Below, in pieces: positions 1 through 11,015 of a DNA stretch of 64,000 bases (positions are counted from its first letter, which is position 1; each line of letters starts with the position of its first letter). Location: assembly GCA_902616615.1 (NCBI GenBank), contig CACMTN010000004.1:1-64000 (forward strand), read 5' to 3'. Source of the DNA: an uncultured SAR116 cluster alpha proteobacterium (GTDB lineage Bacteria; Pseudomonadota; Alphaproteobacteria; Puniceispirillales; Marisalimonadaceae). Made by a program: the position numbers and the translations under genes. Under the pieces are notes generated by a model that worked only from the letters and a program-made list of their open reading frames with translations, was not told the origin of the DNA and made no database searches.

Positions 1-1158
1 TATTTCAATGAGATTGAAAGAAAAGTTGGTAAGCACCCCAATGCTTTTTGGATATCAGACTTAAAGAAAAATGATGTAACTGTTTGGTGTTCAAATGATT
101 ATTTAGGAATGAGTCAAAATAAACTTGTCATAAATTCAATGATAAATTCAGTTAAGAGCATGGGAACAGGTTCAGGAGGAACACGCAATATATCTGGAAA
201 CAGTAATGCTATTGTACAATTAGAAACAGAACTGGCTGATCTTCATTCTAAAGAAAAAGCTGTAGTTTTTTCATCTGGATACGTTGCAAATGAGTCAACA
301 ATAAGTACTCTTCTTAATTTACTAGACGGCGTAGTTGTATTTTCTGACGAGAAGAATCATGCATCAATTATTTCAGGTATAAAAAAATCTAGAGCTGTAA
401 AAGAAATATTCAAACATAATGATTTAATTCATTTAGAAGCTCTAATTAAAAAATATCCTGAAAATAAACCTAAAGTTATAATTTTTGAATCTATTTACTC
501 TATGGATGGTGATTTTGGAGATATCAGTGGCATATCGAAAATAGCAAAAAAATATAATGCTTTGACTTATTTAGACGAAGTTCACGCTGTTGGTATGTAT
601 GGAAAAAAAGGATCGGGTGTAACTGAAGAATTAGGATTACAAAATTCTATTGATATAATTCAAGGAACATTAGGAAAAGCGTTTGGAACAATGGGTGGAT
701 ATATTGCATCTTCAAACATTATCTGCGATGCTATAAGAAGTTATGCCAGTGGATACATATTTACAACAGCCTTACCTCCTGCTCTAGCAAGTGCTGCATG
801 TTCCTCTATATGTTATTTAAAAAAATCTGATAAAGAAAGAAAACTACAACAAAAAAATACAATTTTACTTAAGAAATATCTATTAAAAGAAAACATAAAT
901 TTTATGGATAACAAAAGCCACATAATACCAATAATGGTAAATAACCCTCTAAGATGTAAAGAAATTAGTCATATTCTGTTAAATGAATTTAAACATTACA
1001 TACAACCAATTAATTATCCAACTGTTCCAGTAGGTACAGAAAGATTAAGAGTTACACCAGGCCCTTTACATACAGAAAAAATGATTTCTGATTTAACGAT
1101 TGCACTTAAATACGCCTTCAATATAACTAAAAAAAATAATTACTCGAAATTCGCTTAA
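1..1158 (+). CDS. hemA: 5-aminolevulinate synthase, 5' end cut by window edge
   Basis: Condenses glycine and succinyl-CoA to 5-aminolevulinate, the first step of haem synthesis by the C4 route of alphaproteobacteria; PLP-dependent, cytoplasmic. The frame is open from base 1, and bases 1-108 encode the family's N-terminal stretch ending in [12 protein letters not shown], so the ATG at 109 is internal and the true start lies before the window. The alpha-oxoamine synthase fold is clear: [10 protein letters not shown], the [11 protein letters not shown] segment, and the PLP lysine in [13 protein letters not shown] (codon 676-678). The end is intact. hemH follows after 19 bp on the same strand, so the two haem genes are probably co-transcribed. 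Confidence 0.96.
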   Translation, partial: YFNEIERKVGKHPNAFWISDLKKNDVTVWCSNDYLGMSQNKLVINSMINSVKSMGTGSGGTRNISGNSNAIVQLETELADLHSKEKAVVFSSGYVANESTISTLLNLLDGVVVFSDEKNHASIISGIKKSRAVKEIFKHNDLIHLEALIKKYPENKPKVIIFESIYSMDGDFGDISGISKIAKKYNALTYLDEVHAVGMYGKKGSGVTEELGLQNSIDIIQGTLGKAFGTMGGYIASSNIICDAIRSYASGYIFTTALPPALASAACSSICYLKKSDKERKLQQKNTILLKKYLLKENINFMDNKSHIIPIMVNNPLRCKEISHILLNEFKHYIQPINYPTVPVGTERLRVTPGPLHTEKMISDLTIALKYAFNITKKNNYSKFA

Positions 1159-1177
1159 TAATTTAAAAGATATTAAA

Positions 1178-2209
1178 TTGACTATTATAAAAAAACCTAA
1201 TGATCACCCCGTTTTTCCTGATAAAAATAAGATTGGTGTATTACTTGTAAATTTAGGTACACCTGATGGCACTGATTATTGGTCTATGAGAAGATATTTA
1301 AAACAATTTCTTATGGACAAAAGAGTCGTAGATCTTTTTAGACCTTTATGGTGGTTAATATTAAACGGTCCTATACTCACATTCAGGCCTTCAAAATCTG
1401 GAAAAGCTTACAAAAAAATTTGGGATGAAAAAAACCATGGATCACCATTAAGAGCGTTTACAATTGAACAAACAAAAAAAATTCAGAATTCTTTTAAAAA
1501 CAATCCTAATATTTTCATAGACTATGCAATGAGATATGGAAACCCAGGAATAGACAAAATTTTAAATAAAATGACAAAAAATGGATGTTCAAAAATTCTT
1601 TTGGCTCCACTTTATCCTCAGTATGCAGCTAGCACTACTGCAACTGTTAAAGACGAAGTTTTTAAATGGTTGTTAAAACAAAGATGGCAACCAGATATCC
1701 GAACAGTGCCTCCTTGGTTTGATAATAAAAATTACATAAAAGCTTTGGCTTTAACAGTTAAAAAACATTTAAAAGATATAGATAAAATAGACAAGTTAAT
1801 TATATCTTTCCATGGCATACCCAAGAGATATTTCATGGCTGGTGATCCGTATCATTGTCATTGTATTAAAACTGCCAGATTACTTAAAGAAGAATTGAAA
1901 TGGCCACAAAATAACATTTTAGTTACTTTTCAATCTAGATTCGGCCCTGAACCATGGCTTCAACCTTATACTGACGAAACAATTATAGAATTAGCTAAAC
2001 AAGGTTTTAAAAATATTGCTTTGATTGCTCCTGGTTTTATGTCTGATTGTCTTGAAACACTTGAAGAATTAAATGTTGAAGCAAGAGAATTATTTTTTGA
2101 GAATGGTGGAAAAACTTTTCAATATGTACCTTGTTTAAATGATAACGAATATTCAATTAAATTTTTAAATGAAATAGTTAAACAAAATTTATTAGGTTGG
2201 AATTATTAA
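1178..2209 (+). CDS. hemH: Ferrochelatase
   Basis: Inserts Fe(II) into protoporphyrin IX, the last step of haem synthesis. The 343-residue length fits the bacterial family. Diagnostic segments are GVLLVNLGTPDGT near the N-terminus, the catalytic-His motif SFHGIPKRY near residue 210, YHCHC soon after, and TFQSRFGPEPWLQPYT. The start is a TTG at 1178. No in-frame ATG lies before the conserved core, so the TTG is likely real, with only a weak purine-rich stretch upstream. It sits 19 bp behind hemA, a first-plus-last-step haem pair. Confidence 0.95.
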   Translation: MTIIKKPNDHPVFPDKNKIGVLLVNLGTPDGTDYWSMRRYLKQFLMDKRVVDLFRPLWWLILNGPILTFRPSKSGKAYKKIWDEKNHGSPLRAFTIEQTKKIQNSFKNNPNIFIDYAMRYGNPGIDKILNKMTKNGCSKILLAPLYPQYAASTTATVKDEVFKWLLKQRWQPDIRTVPPWFDNKNYIKALALTVKKHLKDIDKIDKLIISFHGIPKRYFMAGDPYHCHCIKTARLLKEELKWPQNNILVTFQSRFGPEPWLQPYTDETIIELAKQGFKNIALIAPGFMSDCLETLEELNVEARELFFENGGKTFQYVPCLNDNEYSIKFLNEIVKQNLLGWNY

Positions 2210-2292
2210 ATTTAATAAATTTTAGAACAAATTGAAAATTGATAAAGTTAGTATTTACATTTCAAATATTAACCCTTATAAAATAAAAAAAT

Positions 2293-2366
2293 GCGGGTAT
2301 TGTGTAGTGGTAAGACCTTAGCCTTCCAAGCTAATGACGCGAGTTCGATTCTCGCTACCCGCTCCA
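2293..2366 (+). tRNA. tRNA-Gly (anticodon TCC), CCA encoded
   Basis: Cloverleaf read by eye. The acceptor stem GCGGGTA pairs with TACCCGC (2356-2362), followed by discriminator T and an encoded CCA (2364-2366). The anticodon stem TTAGC/GCTAA encloses loop CTTCCAA, giving anticodon TCC at 2325-2327. The T arm contains GTTCGATTC. It stands alone between hemH and the convergent permease gene. Confidence 0.96.
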
Positions 2367-2425
2367 TGTAAAATAATTCTATCGCACTAAATACTTTATA
2401 AATAAGCTTTACTTTCAGTTAATAT

Positions 2426-3301
2426 TTAATTTTCTCCTCTGTTTTGCTGAAATAATAGAGTAAAAAAAACACTTAATAATATAACTAAACCTCCGAATAT
2501 GGTAATTAAAGATGGATTTTTTTCATACCATAAAATATTCAAAATAATAGAAATTGGTGGAATTAAATAAAGAAACAATGAAGCTTTGTTGGCTCCAAAA
2601 TAACCAACTGAATAGGTCCAAGTTAAGTAACCTAATGCAGAAGGAAACAATGCCAACCATAAATATGTTAATTTAATTTCATTAGTAGATTGGGAAATAA
2701 AATCATAAGTTTCTGGGAACCAAAATAACATTGGTATGGTCCCAAAAATTATTGTATATGCAGTAGAAGTTATTGCACCATATATTACTACTAAAGGTTT
2801 TACTATATGAAAATAGATTGCAGTCAAGATAGCAGCAAATAATATCAAGCTTGATCCACTTCCTACATTTAAGCCACCTTCTTGATCAAAAGATATTAAA
2901 CCAACTCCAAACATACAAATAGTTATTCCTAGCCAATGTATATATGAAACCTTTTGTTTCAAAATAAAAAAACCAATTAAAGCAGTAAATAATGGGTTAC
3001 AATTGACAATGAAGCTGCCTGCCCCAGCTGAAACACTCTCTTGTCCATGGTTAAGAAATAAATTATATAAAAAAATTCCAATAAACCCTGCAAAAATATA
3101 GCGTAATAAGTGGTTTAATTTTACCTCTTGTTTATAATTATATATGCACCAAATAACAGCTAGAAAAGCTGCCAAAGAAAACCTTCCTGCTGCCAAGATG
3201 AAAGGACTTGATGTTTCTAAAAGAAAAGACATTGCTGGAAATGAGGATCCCCAGAAAAAAACAGTACAAAATATAGCTAGCATTGGAACTATTTTTTTCA
3301 T
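2426..3301 (-). CDS. EamA/DMT-family membrane permease
   Basis: A 291-residue protein made almost entirely of hydrophobic segments, consistent with the ten-helix drug/metabolite transporter fold of two EamA repeats. Visible family features are the early FFWGSSFPA motif and a second-repeat start near residue 150 (SLILFAAILTAIYF). Family members export amino acids, nucleosides or other metabolites; the substrate cannot be read from sequence. It lies 22 bp downstream of the solute-binding-like gene on the same strand, so the two may be one transcript. The N-terminus is a normal uncleaved helix. Confidence 0.85.
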   Translation of the reverse strand: MKKIVPMLAIFCTVFFWGSSFPAMSFLLETSSPFILAAGRFSLAAFLAVIWCIYNYKQEVKLNHLLRYIFAGFIGIFLYNLFLNHGQESVSAGAGSFIVNCNPLFTALIGFFILKQKVSYIHWLGITICMFGVGLISFDQEGGLNVGSGSSLILFAAILTAIYFHIVKPLVVIYGAITSTAYTIIFGTIPMLFWFPETYDFISQSTNEIKLTYLWLALFPSALGYLTWTYSVGYFGANKASLFLYLIPPISIILNILWYEKNPSLITIFGGLVILLSVFFTLLFQQNRGEN

Positions 3302-3323
3302 TTATTGTACAATAAAAAATCTT

Positions 3324-4049
3324 CTAGTTTTTAGGGAGGGATAATTTGCCTAAGACACTGTACTTAGATAAGAGGTTTTTAACAAAGCCATTTTCTATAT
3401 TTTTTTTTACAAAATTATTTATAAAATTTTCAGCTTCTAAATTTCCAGGTTTGCTTCCAATACACTGATTTATATAAGTAAATGGCTCATTTAATATAAA
3501 GCAGTCAGTAGTTTTTTGTATATCATCACCTAATTTAGGTCTTAATCCAGCCAATACTTCGTATTTATTTTCTTGAAAAATTGCAAAAGATTCATCTATA
3601 GATTTTGCTCTTATTAAATCTGCATTTTTTATATTCTCCGTTAACCAAAGATCATATGCACTTCTTTCGGCAACGGCAATTTTAATTCCTTTTTTATCAA
3701 CATCTTTTAATGTTTTGATATTAAGTCCATTCCTGATGAGGAAAGTTGATTCAATAGAAGTGTATGGTAGACTAAATGTAATTGATTTGGCTCTTGCTGG
3801 TTCATTTGCAATATTTCCAATATCCCATACATCGTGCGAAATTGCATCTGCAAGTTCCCCAGGTCTATTAAAGGTAATTAATTTAACATCTACATTCAAT
3901 TCTTTAGCAAGCGCTCTTGCCATGTCTGGAGAAACTCCTTGCGGATCACCATTACTCTCTTTACCAGTAACTAATAAAAAGTTACTTAAATTTATAGCAG
4001 CTCTAAGGTATCCTTTCGGAGCTAATTGTTTTATTACATTTTCTATCAA
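3324..4049 (-). CDS. Solute-binding-protein-like (SBP_bac_3 fold) without signal peptide
   Basis: The 241 residues match the periplasmic amino-acid-binding fold: a start like GYLRAAINLSNFLLVTG, then GVSPDMARALAKEL, DVWDIGNIANEPARAKSITF and a second lobe with IKIAVAERSAYDLWL. The start is TTG (4047-4049) preceded by a GAGAG Shine-Dalgarno-like element. An in-frame stop lies a few codons upstream, so no signal peptide can be added: the product appears cytoplasmic. Signal-less members of this family exist in alphaproteobacteria; their role is not established. No ABC permease or ATPase is adjacent, only an EamA permease downstream, so a sensing or ligand-sequestering role is possible but speculative. 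Confidence 0.75.
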   Translation of the reverse strand: MIENVIKQLAPKGYLRAAINLSNFLLVTGKESNGDPQGVSPDMARALAKELNVDVKLITFNRPGELADAISHDVWDIGNIANEPARAKSITFSLPYTSIESTFLIRNGLNIKTLKDVDKKGIKIAVAERSAYDLWLTENIKNADLIRAKSIDESFAIFQENKYEVLAGLRPKLGDDIQKTTDCFILNEPFTYINQCIGSKPGNLEAENFINNFVKKNIENGFVKNLLSKYSVLGKLSLPKN

Positions 4050-4191
4050 AATAAACTCTCAAATTAATTGTTTATTATTTTTTATACACTCAAAAAATTT
4101 GATTATAAACTGAAATTTAATTAATTCATCACTTACAACAAAATATAATTGTCTAAAATTTAAGCAAATTTAATTTTATTTGAATATATTT

Positions 4192-4249
4192 TATACATTT
4201 TTTGTATTTTAGGGAAAAATTTATTTAATTGAATTTATTAAATAGGGGG
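4192..4249 (+). promoter_or_regulatory. Probable promoter and ribosome-binding site of amtB-glnK
   Basis: The 205 bp gap between the divergent genes holds a -10-like TATACAT at 4192-4198 and a strong Shine-Dalgarno AGGGGG at 4244-4249, which fixes the amtB ATG at 4255. I see no sigma-54 (GG-N10-GC) signature and no convincing NtrC site. The -35 region is only a poor TTTAAT, so the promoter call is weak; the RBS call is strong. Confidence 0.4.
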
Positions 4250-4254
4250 ATGAT

Positions 4255-5559
4255 ATGGATTTTTTTACTTCCAGAAAAAAATTTAAGTTTTTTAGTGTTT
4301 TTTCAACTTTGTTCTTGACGATGATTTCTTTTCCAGCTTTTGCTGAAATTAATAGTGGTGATACAGCCTGGATTTTGACCTCAACTGCTCTAGTATTATT
4401 TATGACTTTACCAGGTTTAGCTCTATTCTATGCAGGATTGGTGCACTCAAAAAATGTTGTATCAGTATTAATGCAACACTTCTCCCTTGCTTGTATGATA
4501 TCTATTATTTGGGTGGTTGTAGGTTATAGTTTAGCGTTTTCTGAGGGAAATGAATGGATTGGTGGGTTTGGTAATATGTTTATGAATTCGCTTGAATTAG
4601 AAACACCATCTGGGAGCATACCTGAAAGCCTTTTTGCAACATTCCAAATGACTTTTGCAATCATTACCCCTGCTCTTATGATAGGTGCGTTTGTAGAAAG
4701 GATTAAGTTTTCAGCAATGTTAATTTTTTTAAGTCTCTGGGTTTTAATTGTATATGCTCCTGTAACGCATTGGGTTTGGGGCGGTGGTATTTTGTCATCA
4801 TGGGGAACAATGGACTTTGCTGGAGGCATCGTTGTGCATGCAACTGCTGGCACAGCTGCTTTAGTTACAGCCTTAACACTTGGTAAAAGAAGAGGTTTTC
4901 CAAAATCTATTACACCACCACATAGTCCAATATTGACTATGATAGGAGCTTCAATGTTATGGATTGGATGGTTTGGTTTCAATGCTGGTTCAGCTTTAGG
5001 TGCTAATGGAGGTGCAGGAATGGCTATGTTAGTCACACATATATCTGCTGCGACTGCCTCATTAGTTTGGATGTTTATTGAATGGAAAAGATTTGGCAAA
5101 CCATCTTTAATTGGCATAGTTACTGGAATGGTGGCTGGACTTGCTACTGTTACACCTGCTTCAGGTTACATAGGTGTACCCGGAGGTCTGATTTTAGGAT
5201 TTTTAGGTGGCCTGCTATGTTACCTTGCAGTTGATTACATCAGAGGCAAACTTCAAATAGATGATAGCCTTGATGTTTTTGCAGTTCACGGTGTAGGTGG
5301 AATACTAGGCACACTACTCGTTGCATTTTTAGCTACCTCTTCATTTTCTGGATTAGGTCTTGCTGAGGGACAAACAGGAATTTCTCAATTTATAATACAG
5401 CTTAAAGCGGTTGTGCTTACCATAGTTTGGACGTCTTTCTTTACATATTTAATTTTAAAACTAACCTCTTTTATTGTGTCGTTAAGAGTAGACGAACAAG
5501 AAGAAATTGAAGGTTTAGACTTGCGTTCTCACGGAGAAAAAGGATATCATTCAGATTAG
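4255..5559 (+). CDS. amtB: Ammonium transporter
   Basis: Inner-membrane ammonia/ammonium channel. It has a cleavable N-terminal signal (about residues 1-30, ending PAFA) and eleven membrane segments. The twin pore histidines are present at H195 (GGIVVHATAG) and H345 (FAVHGVGG), 150 residues apart as in E. coli AmtB. FYAGLVHSKNV and THWVWGGG are typical. Its 434 residues fit the family. glnK follows after 11 bp, the standard arrangement in which the PII protein gates the channel. Confidence 0.97.
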   Translation: MDFFTSRKKFKFFSVFSTLFLTMISFPAFAEINSGDTAWILTSTALVLFMTLPGLALFYAGLVHSKNVVSVLMQHFSLACMISIIWVVVGYSLAFSEGNEWIGGFGNMFMNSLELETPSGSIPESLFATFQMTFAIITPALMIGAFVERIKFSAMLIFLSLWVLIVYAPVTHWVWGGGILSSWGTMDFAGGIVVHATAGTAALVTALTLGKRRGFPKSITPPHSPILTMIGASMLWIGWFGFNAGSALGANGGAGMAMLVTHISAATASLVWMFIEWKRFGKPSLIGIVTGMVAGLATVTPASGYIGVPGGLILGFLGGLLCYLAVDYIRGKLQIDDSLDVFAVHGVGGILGTLLVAFLATSSFSGLGLAEGQTGISQFIIQLKAVVLTIVWTSFFTYLILKLTSFIVSLRVDEQEEIEGLDLRSHGEKGYHSD

Positions 5560-5570
5560 GAGATTTCATC

Positions 5571-5909
5571 ATGAAATACTTTATTGCGATTATAAAACCT
5601 TTTAAACTTGATGATGTCAGGAATGCCTTAACTGAGATTGGAGTTGAAGGATTGACTGCATCAGAGGTTCGTGGATTTGGAAGACAAAGAGGGCAAACTG
5701 AAATTTATAGAGGAGCAGAATATAGTGTGTCATTTGTTCCCAAGCTTAAAATCGAAATAGCTGTCACTGATGATATGGAAGATGCTGTTCATGAGGCTCT
5801 ACTTCAAAGTGCTTGCACAGGACAAATTGGAGACGGTAAAATATTTGTTTTAGACCTTCATAGTGCAACTAGAATTAGAACAGGTGAAACTGAAAATAAC
5901 GCACTTTAA
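5571..5909 (+). CDS. glnK: PII nitrogen regulatory protein
   Basis: A 112-residue trimeric signal protein that senses 2-oxoglutarate and ATP/ADP and blocks AmtB when nitrogen is plentiful. The T-loop and its uridylylation tyrosine are present (YRGAEYSVSF, Tyr51), as are the C-terminal signature GDGKIFVLDL and the RIRTGE end. Linkage to amtB favours the name glnK over glnB. A clear RBS (AGGAG) precedes the ATG. Confidence 0.95.
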   Translation: MKYFIAIIKPFKLDDVRNALTEIGVEGLTASEVRGFGRQRGQTEIYRGAEYSVSFVPKLKIEIAVTDDMEDAVHEALLQSACTGQIGDGKIFVLDLHSATRIRTGETENNAL

Positions 5910-5914
5910 CTAAA

Positions 5915-7039
5915 TTAGACATACCATTCAGCTAACACATCTTTGTTTTTTTCAAAACTTAAATGTATTCTTTTTATATTTTTAAGGTTGTTTTTATTAA
6001 CTAATTGTTGAAGTGCCCATATAGCTGCACCTCTTATCAAAAAAGATTGATCATTTATTATTAAATTCTCTAAAATAGGTATTAATTCTTTATTTTTACT
6101 GTTACCTGCCGCAATACAACAATTCCTTATAAACCTATCCCTACCTATCCTTTTTATTGGTGATCCAGTAAATTTTTTTCTAAATTCTTGATTAGAAAGA
6201 TTCAATAATTCATTTAAATTAAAATTATATTTATTTTCTTTAAAATGAATTTCTTTTGTAATCTTTGCATATTTATTCCAGGGGCAAATCGCTAAACAAT
6301 CATCACACCCAAATATTCTATTTCCAATAGCTGTTCTAAATTTTTTTGGAATTGCGTTTCTGTGCTCAATGGTTAAATATGAAATGCACTTTGAAGCATC
6401 TAACTTATTTTCTTTATAAAATGCATCTGTTGGGCAAATATCAAGACATTTCGTACAAGAACCACAATAATTTTTTTCTTGTGAATCATATTCAAAAGAA
6501 TGATTTACAAGAATAACCCCTAAAAATAGCCATGATCCAAAATCTCTTGAAACTAAATTTGTATGCTTCCCTTGCCATCCTAAACCAGACTTTTCCGCTA
6601 GAGGCTTTTCCATTAAAGGAGCTGTGTCAACAAAAACTTTGATTTTTGTTTTTTTTGATTTTGGTAATTTAGAAATTAATTTACTTGAAAATAACTTAAG
6701 TCTTCCTTTGATTATTTTGTGATAATCCTTTCCTTGAGCATAAACAGATATGTTTCCTAAGTTTTTTTTATTTATTTTTTTTAAAGGATTATCTTTAGGT
6801 CCGTAATTTAAACCAAGTATAATTGCAGATTTTGCATCTTCCCATAAATTTAACGGTGATTTTCGTCTTTCGTAACTATTTGCAAGCCAGTTCATTTCTC
6901 CATGAAAGCCTAACTCTATAAATTCTTTTAGCCTTACGTCAGTATTTATTGGTAAATTAGAATCTGTAATCTTACAAACATCAAAATTAAATTCTTTGGC
7001 TAAATCTTGGATTATTTTTTTTTCATCAAATTTATACAT
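5915..7039 (-). CDS. queG: Epoxyqueuosine reductase
   Basis: Cobalamin- and Fe-S-dependent enzyme that reduces epoxyqueuosine to queuosine in tRNA, the last step of queuosine synthesis. The 374 residues show two ferredoxin-type 4Fe-4S motifs, CGSCTKCLDICP near residue 191 and GCDDCLAICPW near 243, plus the ADAKSAIILGLNYGP segment. The C-terminus carries the HEAT-like extension (AAIWALQQL). It lies just downstream of tgt (26 bp) and queA on the same strand, so three steps of one pathway sit together. The 3' end converges on glnK with a 5 bp gap. Confidence 0.95.
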   Translation of the reverse strand: MYKFDEKKIIQDLAKEFNFDVCKITDSNLPINTDVRLKEFIELGFHGEMNWLANSYERRKSPLNLWEDAKSAIILGLNYGPKDNPLKKINKKNLGNISVYAQGKDYHKIIKGRLKLFSSKLISKLPKSKKTKIKVFVDTAPLMEKPLAEKSGLGWQGKHTNLVSRDFGSWLFLGVILVNHSFEYDSQEKNYCGSCTKCLDICPTDAFYKENKLDASKCISYLTIEHRNAIPKKFRTAIGNRIFGCDDCLAICPWNKYAKITKEIHFKENKYNFNLNELLNLSNQEFRKKFTGSPIKRIGRDRFIRNCCIAAGNSKNKELIPILENLIINDQSFLIRGAAIWALQQLVNKNNLKNIKRIHLSFEKNKDVLAEWYV

Positions 7040-7065
7040 ATTATAAATAATAATTATTATTTAGA

Positions 7066-9239
<2,174 letters not shown>

Positions 9240-9243
9240 TCAT

Positions 9244-10191
9244 TTATTCAAAAATCTGAATAACACCTACAACTTCATTTATTAGATTTTTAACTATTAA
9301 ACACTGTACTTTTGCTTCTCTCATTCTCTTTTCTGCAACTTGCAAATTGTCACTCTCAAGTGCTGTTAATGGATTTGTATTCATTAAGTCTTTGGCTTCC
9401 AATTCAGCAAAGTTTTTATTATCAATTAAGGCTCTTCTAATATCTCCATCTGTAATCACACCCTTTAATTCTTCTTTAGTGCCAACCAGAGCAAGACCAA
9501 GACGACCTTCTGTCATTTTTACTAAAACGTCTTGTACTACGGAATTTTGATCAATAAATGGCAAATTATTTTGTTTCATCTCATCTTTAACACTTGATAA
9601 CAATCTTTTACCAAGAGATCCACCAGGATGAGTTAAGGCAAAATCTTCTTGCTTAAAGTTTTTTAATTCCATTAATGAAACAGCTAGGGCATCCCCTAAA
9701 ACCATCGTAATCATAGTTGATGTTGTAGGTGCTAAATTTAATGGACATGCCTCTCTATCAACTGAAGTATCCAAAACTATGTCAGATATGTTAGCTAAAG
9801 TTGAATTTTTAACTCCAGTCAAAGCTATTATATTAACATCAAGCCTTTTTAAAGCTGGAATTAAGGCAATTATTTCCCCTGTTTCTCCTGAATATGAGAT
9901 AAGTAAAACAACAGAATTTTTTTGTACCTTTCCTAAGTCTCCATGTATAGCTTCAGCTGGATGAAGAAAAATGCTAGGCGTTCCTGTAGATGCAAGTGTA
10001 GACGATATTTTTCTTCCAACAAGCCCTGATTTTCCCATCCCACAAATAATAATATGTGTAGACGAATTGTTCATAGATTCTACTGCTTTTACAAATTCAT
10101 TTCCAAGCATTTTTTCAAATCTCTCAATACCTAGCTTGTAGGCTTGAGTTAAACTTAATGCTGTTTCTATTGCTTTCATATAAATCACCAT
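9244..10191 (-). CDS. kdsD: Arabinose-5-phosphate isomerase
   Basis: Makes arabinose-5-phosphate from ribulose-5-phosphate for Kdo in lipopolysaccharide. An N-terminal SIS sugar-isomerase domain (GMGKSGLVGRKISSTLASTG, then HPAEAIHGDLG and SYSGETGE) is followed by two CBS domains from about residue 200 to the end. The Met at residue 5 (start 10179) has a better-placed GGTGA Shine-Dalgarno than the first Met, so the protein may be 311 residues. The gene is divergent from nadK. The Kdo role fits an outer-membrane organism that also has lptD here. Confidence 0.92.
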   Translation of the reverse strand: MVIYMKAIETALSLTQAYKLGIERFEKMLGNEFVKAVESMNNSSTHIIICGMGKSGLVGRKISSTLASTGTPSIFLHPAEAIHGDLGKVQKNSVVLLISYSGETGEIIALIPALKRLDVNIIALTGVKNSTLANISDIVLDTSVDREACPLNLAPTTSTMITMVLGDALAVSLMELKNFKQEDFALTHPGGSLGKRLLSSVKDEMKQNNLPFIDQNSVVQDVLVKMTEGRLGLALVGTKEELKGVITDGDIRRALIDNKNFAELEAKDLMNTNPLTALESDNLQVAEKRMREAKVQCLIVKNLINEVVGVIQIFE

Positions 10192-10212
10192 TTAATATGA
10201 CTATGTTTTAAC

Positions 10213-11013
10213 TTGAAATTATTTAAAATACCACAAAAAGGGCAAAAAATTTTGAAGATTCACTTTAGTATTGCTAAAAATAAAAAAGCCAAATTAGTTT
10301 CTAATAATTTACTTAACTTATATGGACAAGAGGAAGTTTCAAAGGCTGAGGTTATAGTAGCCGTTGGTGGAGATGGAGCCATGTTAGCTGCCATGCGTGA
10401 AAGTATCTTATATGACATTCCAGTTTTTGGATTGAATAGGGGAAACATAGGGTTCTTGATGAACGAATATAATAATTCAAATCTAATTGACAGATTAAAA
10501 GAAGCTAACGAGATTATAGTTCACCCTCTTGAAATGATAGCTTTAGACACCAAAAATCAAAAACATATTGAACTTGCTATTAATGAAGTAGCTATTTTTA
10601 GAAGAACCCACCAAAGTGCCATAATCTCAATAAAAATTGATGATACAGAAAGATTAAATGAATTAACGTGTGACGGCGTTATGGTTGCAACACCAGTTGG
10701 GTCGACTGCTTATAATTTATCTGCTCATGGTCCTATATTACCAATTGGATCAGAACTTTTAGCACTCACACCAATAAGTCCTTTCAGACCAAGAAGATGG
10801 AGAGGGGCGTTAATCAAAAATAATTCTATAATAGAGTTTAATGTTATTAATCCTAAAATGAGACCTGTAAGTGCAAGTGCCGATGCCTTTGAAGTAAAAA
10901 ATATATCAAAAGTCTTTATCTCTCAAAAAAATGACATAAATCTTCGAATTCTTTATGACAAGACAAACAGTATGGAGGATAAATATCTGAAAGAGCAATT
11001 TTCTATTGGTTGA
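10213..11013 (+). CDS. nadK: NAD kinase
   Basis: ATP-dependent phosphorylation of NAD to NADP. Contains the GGDGAML motif, NRGNIGFLMNE, and DGVMVATPVGSTAYNLSAHGPILP. The 266-residue length fits the short alphaproteobacterial form. The start is TTG (10213). It is a lone gene on the plus strand whose end nearly touches the end of the convergent ABC exporter. Confidence 0.95.
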   Translation: MKLFKIPQKGQKILKIHFSIAKNKKAKLVSNNLLNLYGQEEVSKAEVIVAVGGDGAMLAAMRESILYDIPVFGLNRGNIGFLMNEYNNSNLIDRLKEANEIIVHPLEMIALDTKNQKHIELAINEVAIFRRTHQSAIISIKIDDTERLNELTCDGVMVATPVGSTAYNLSAHGPILPIGSELLALTPISPFRPRRWRGALIKNNSIIEFNVINPKMRPVSASADAFEVKNISKVFISQKNDINLRILYDKTNSMEDKYLKEQFSIG

Positions 11014-11015
11014 TT

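Noticed and set aside
4050..4254. Sigma-54/NtrC promoter for amtB
   Set aside because: No GG-N10-GC element could be found on the plus strand of the gap.
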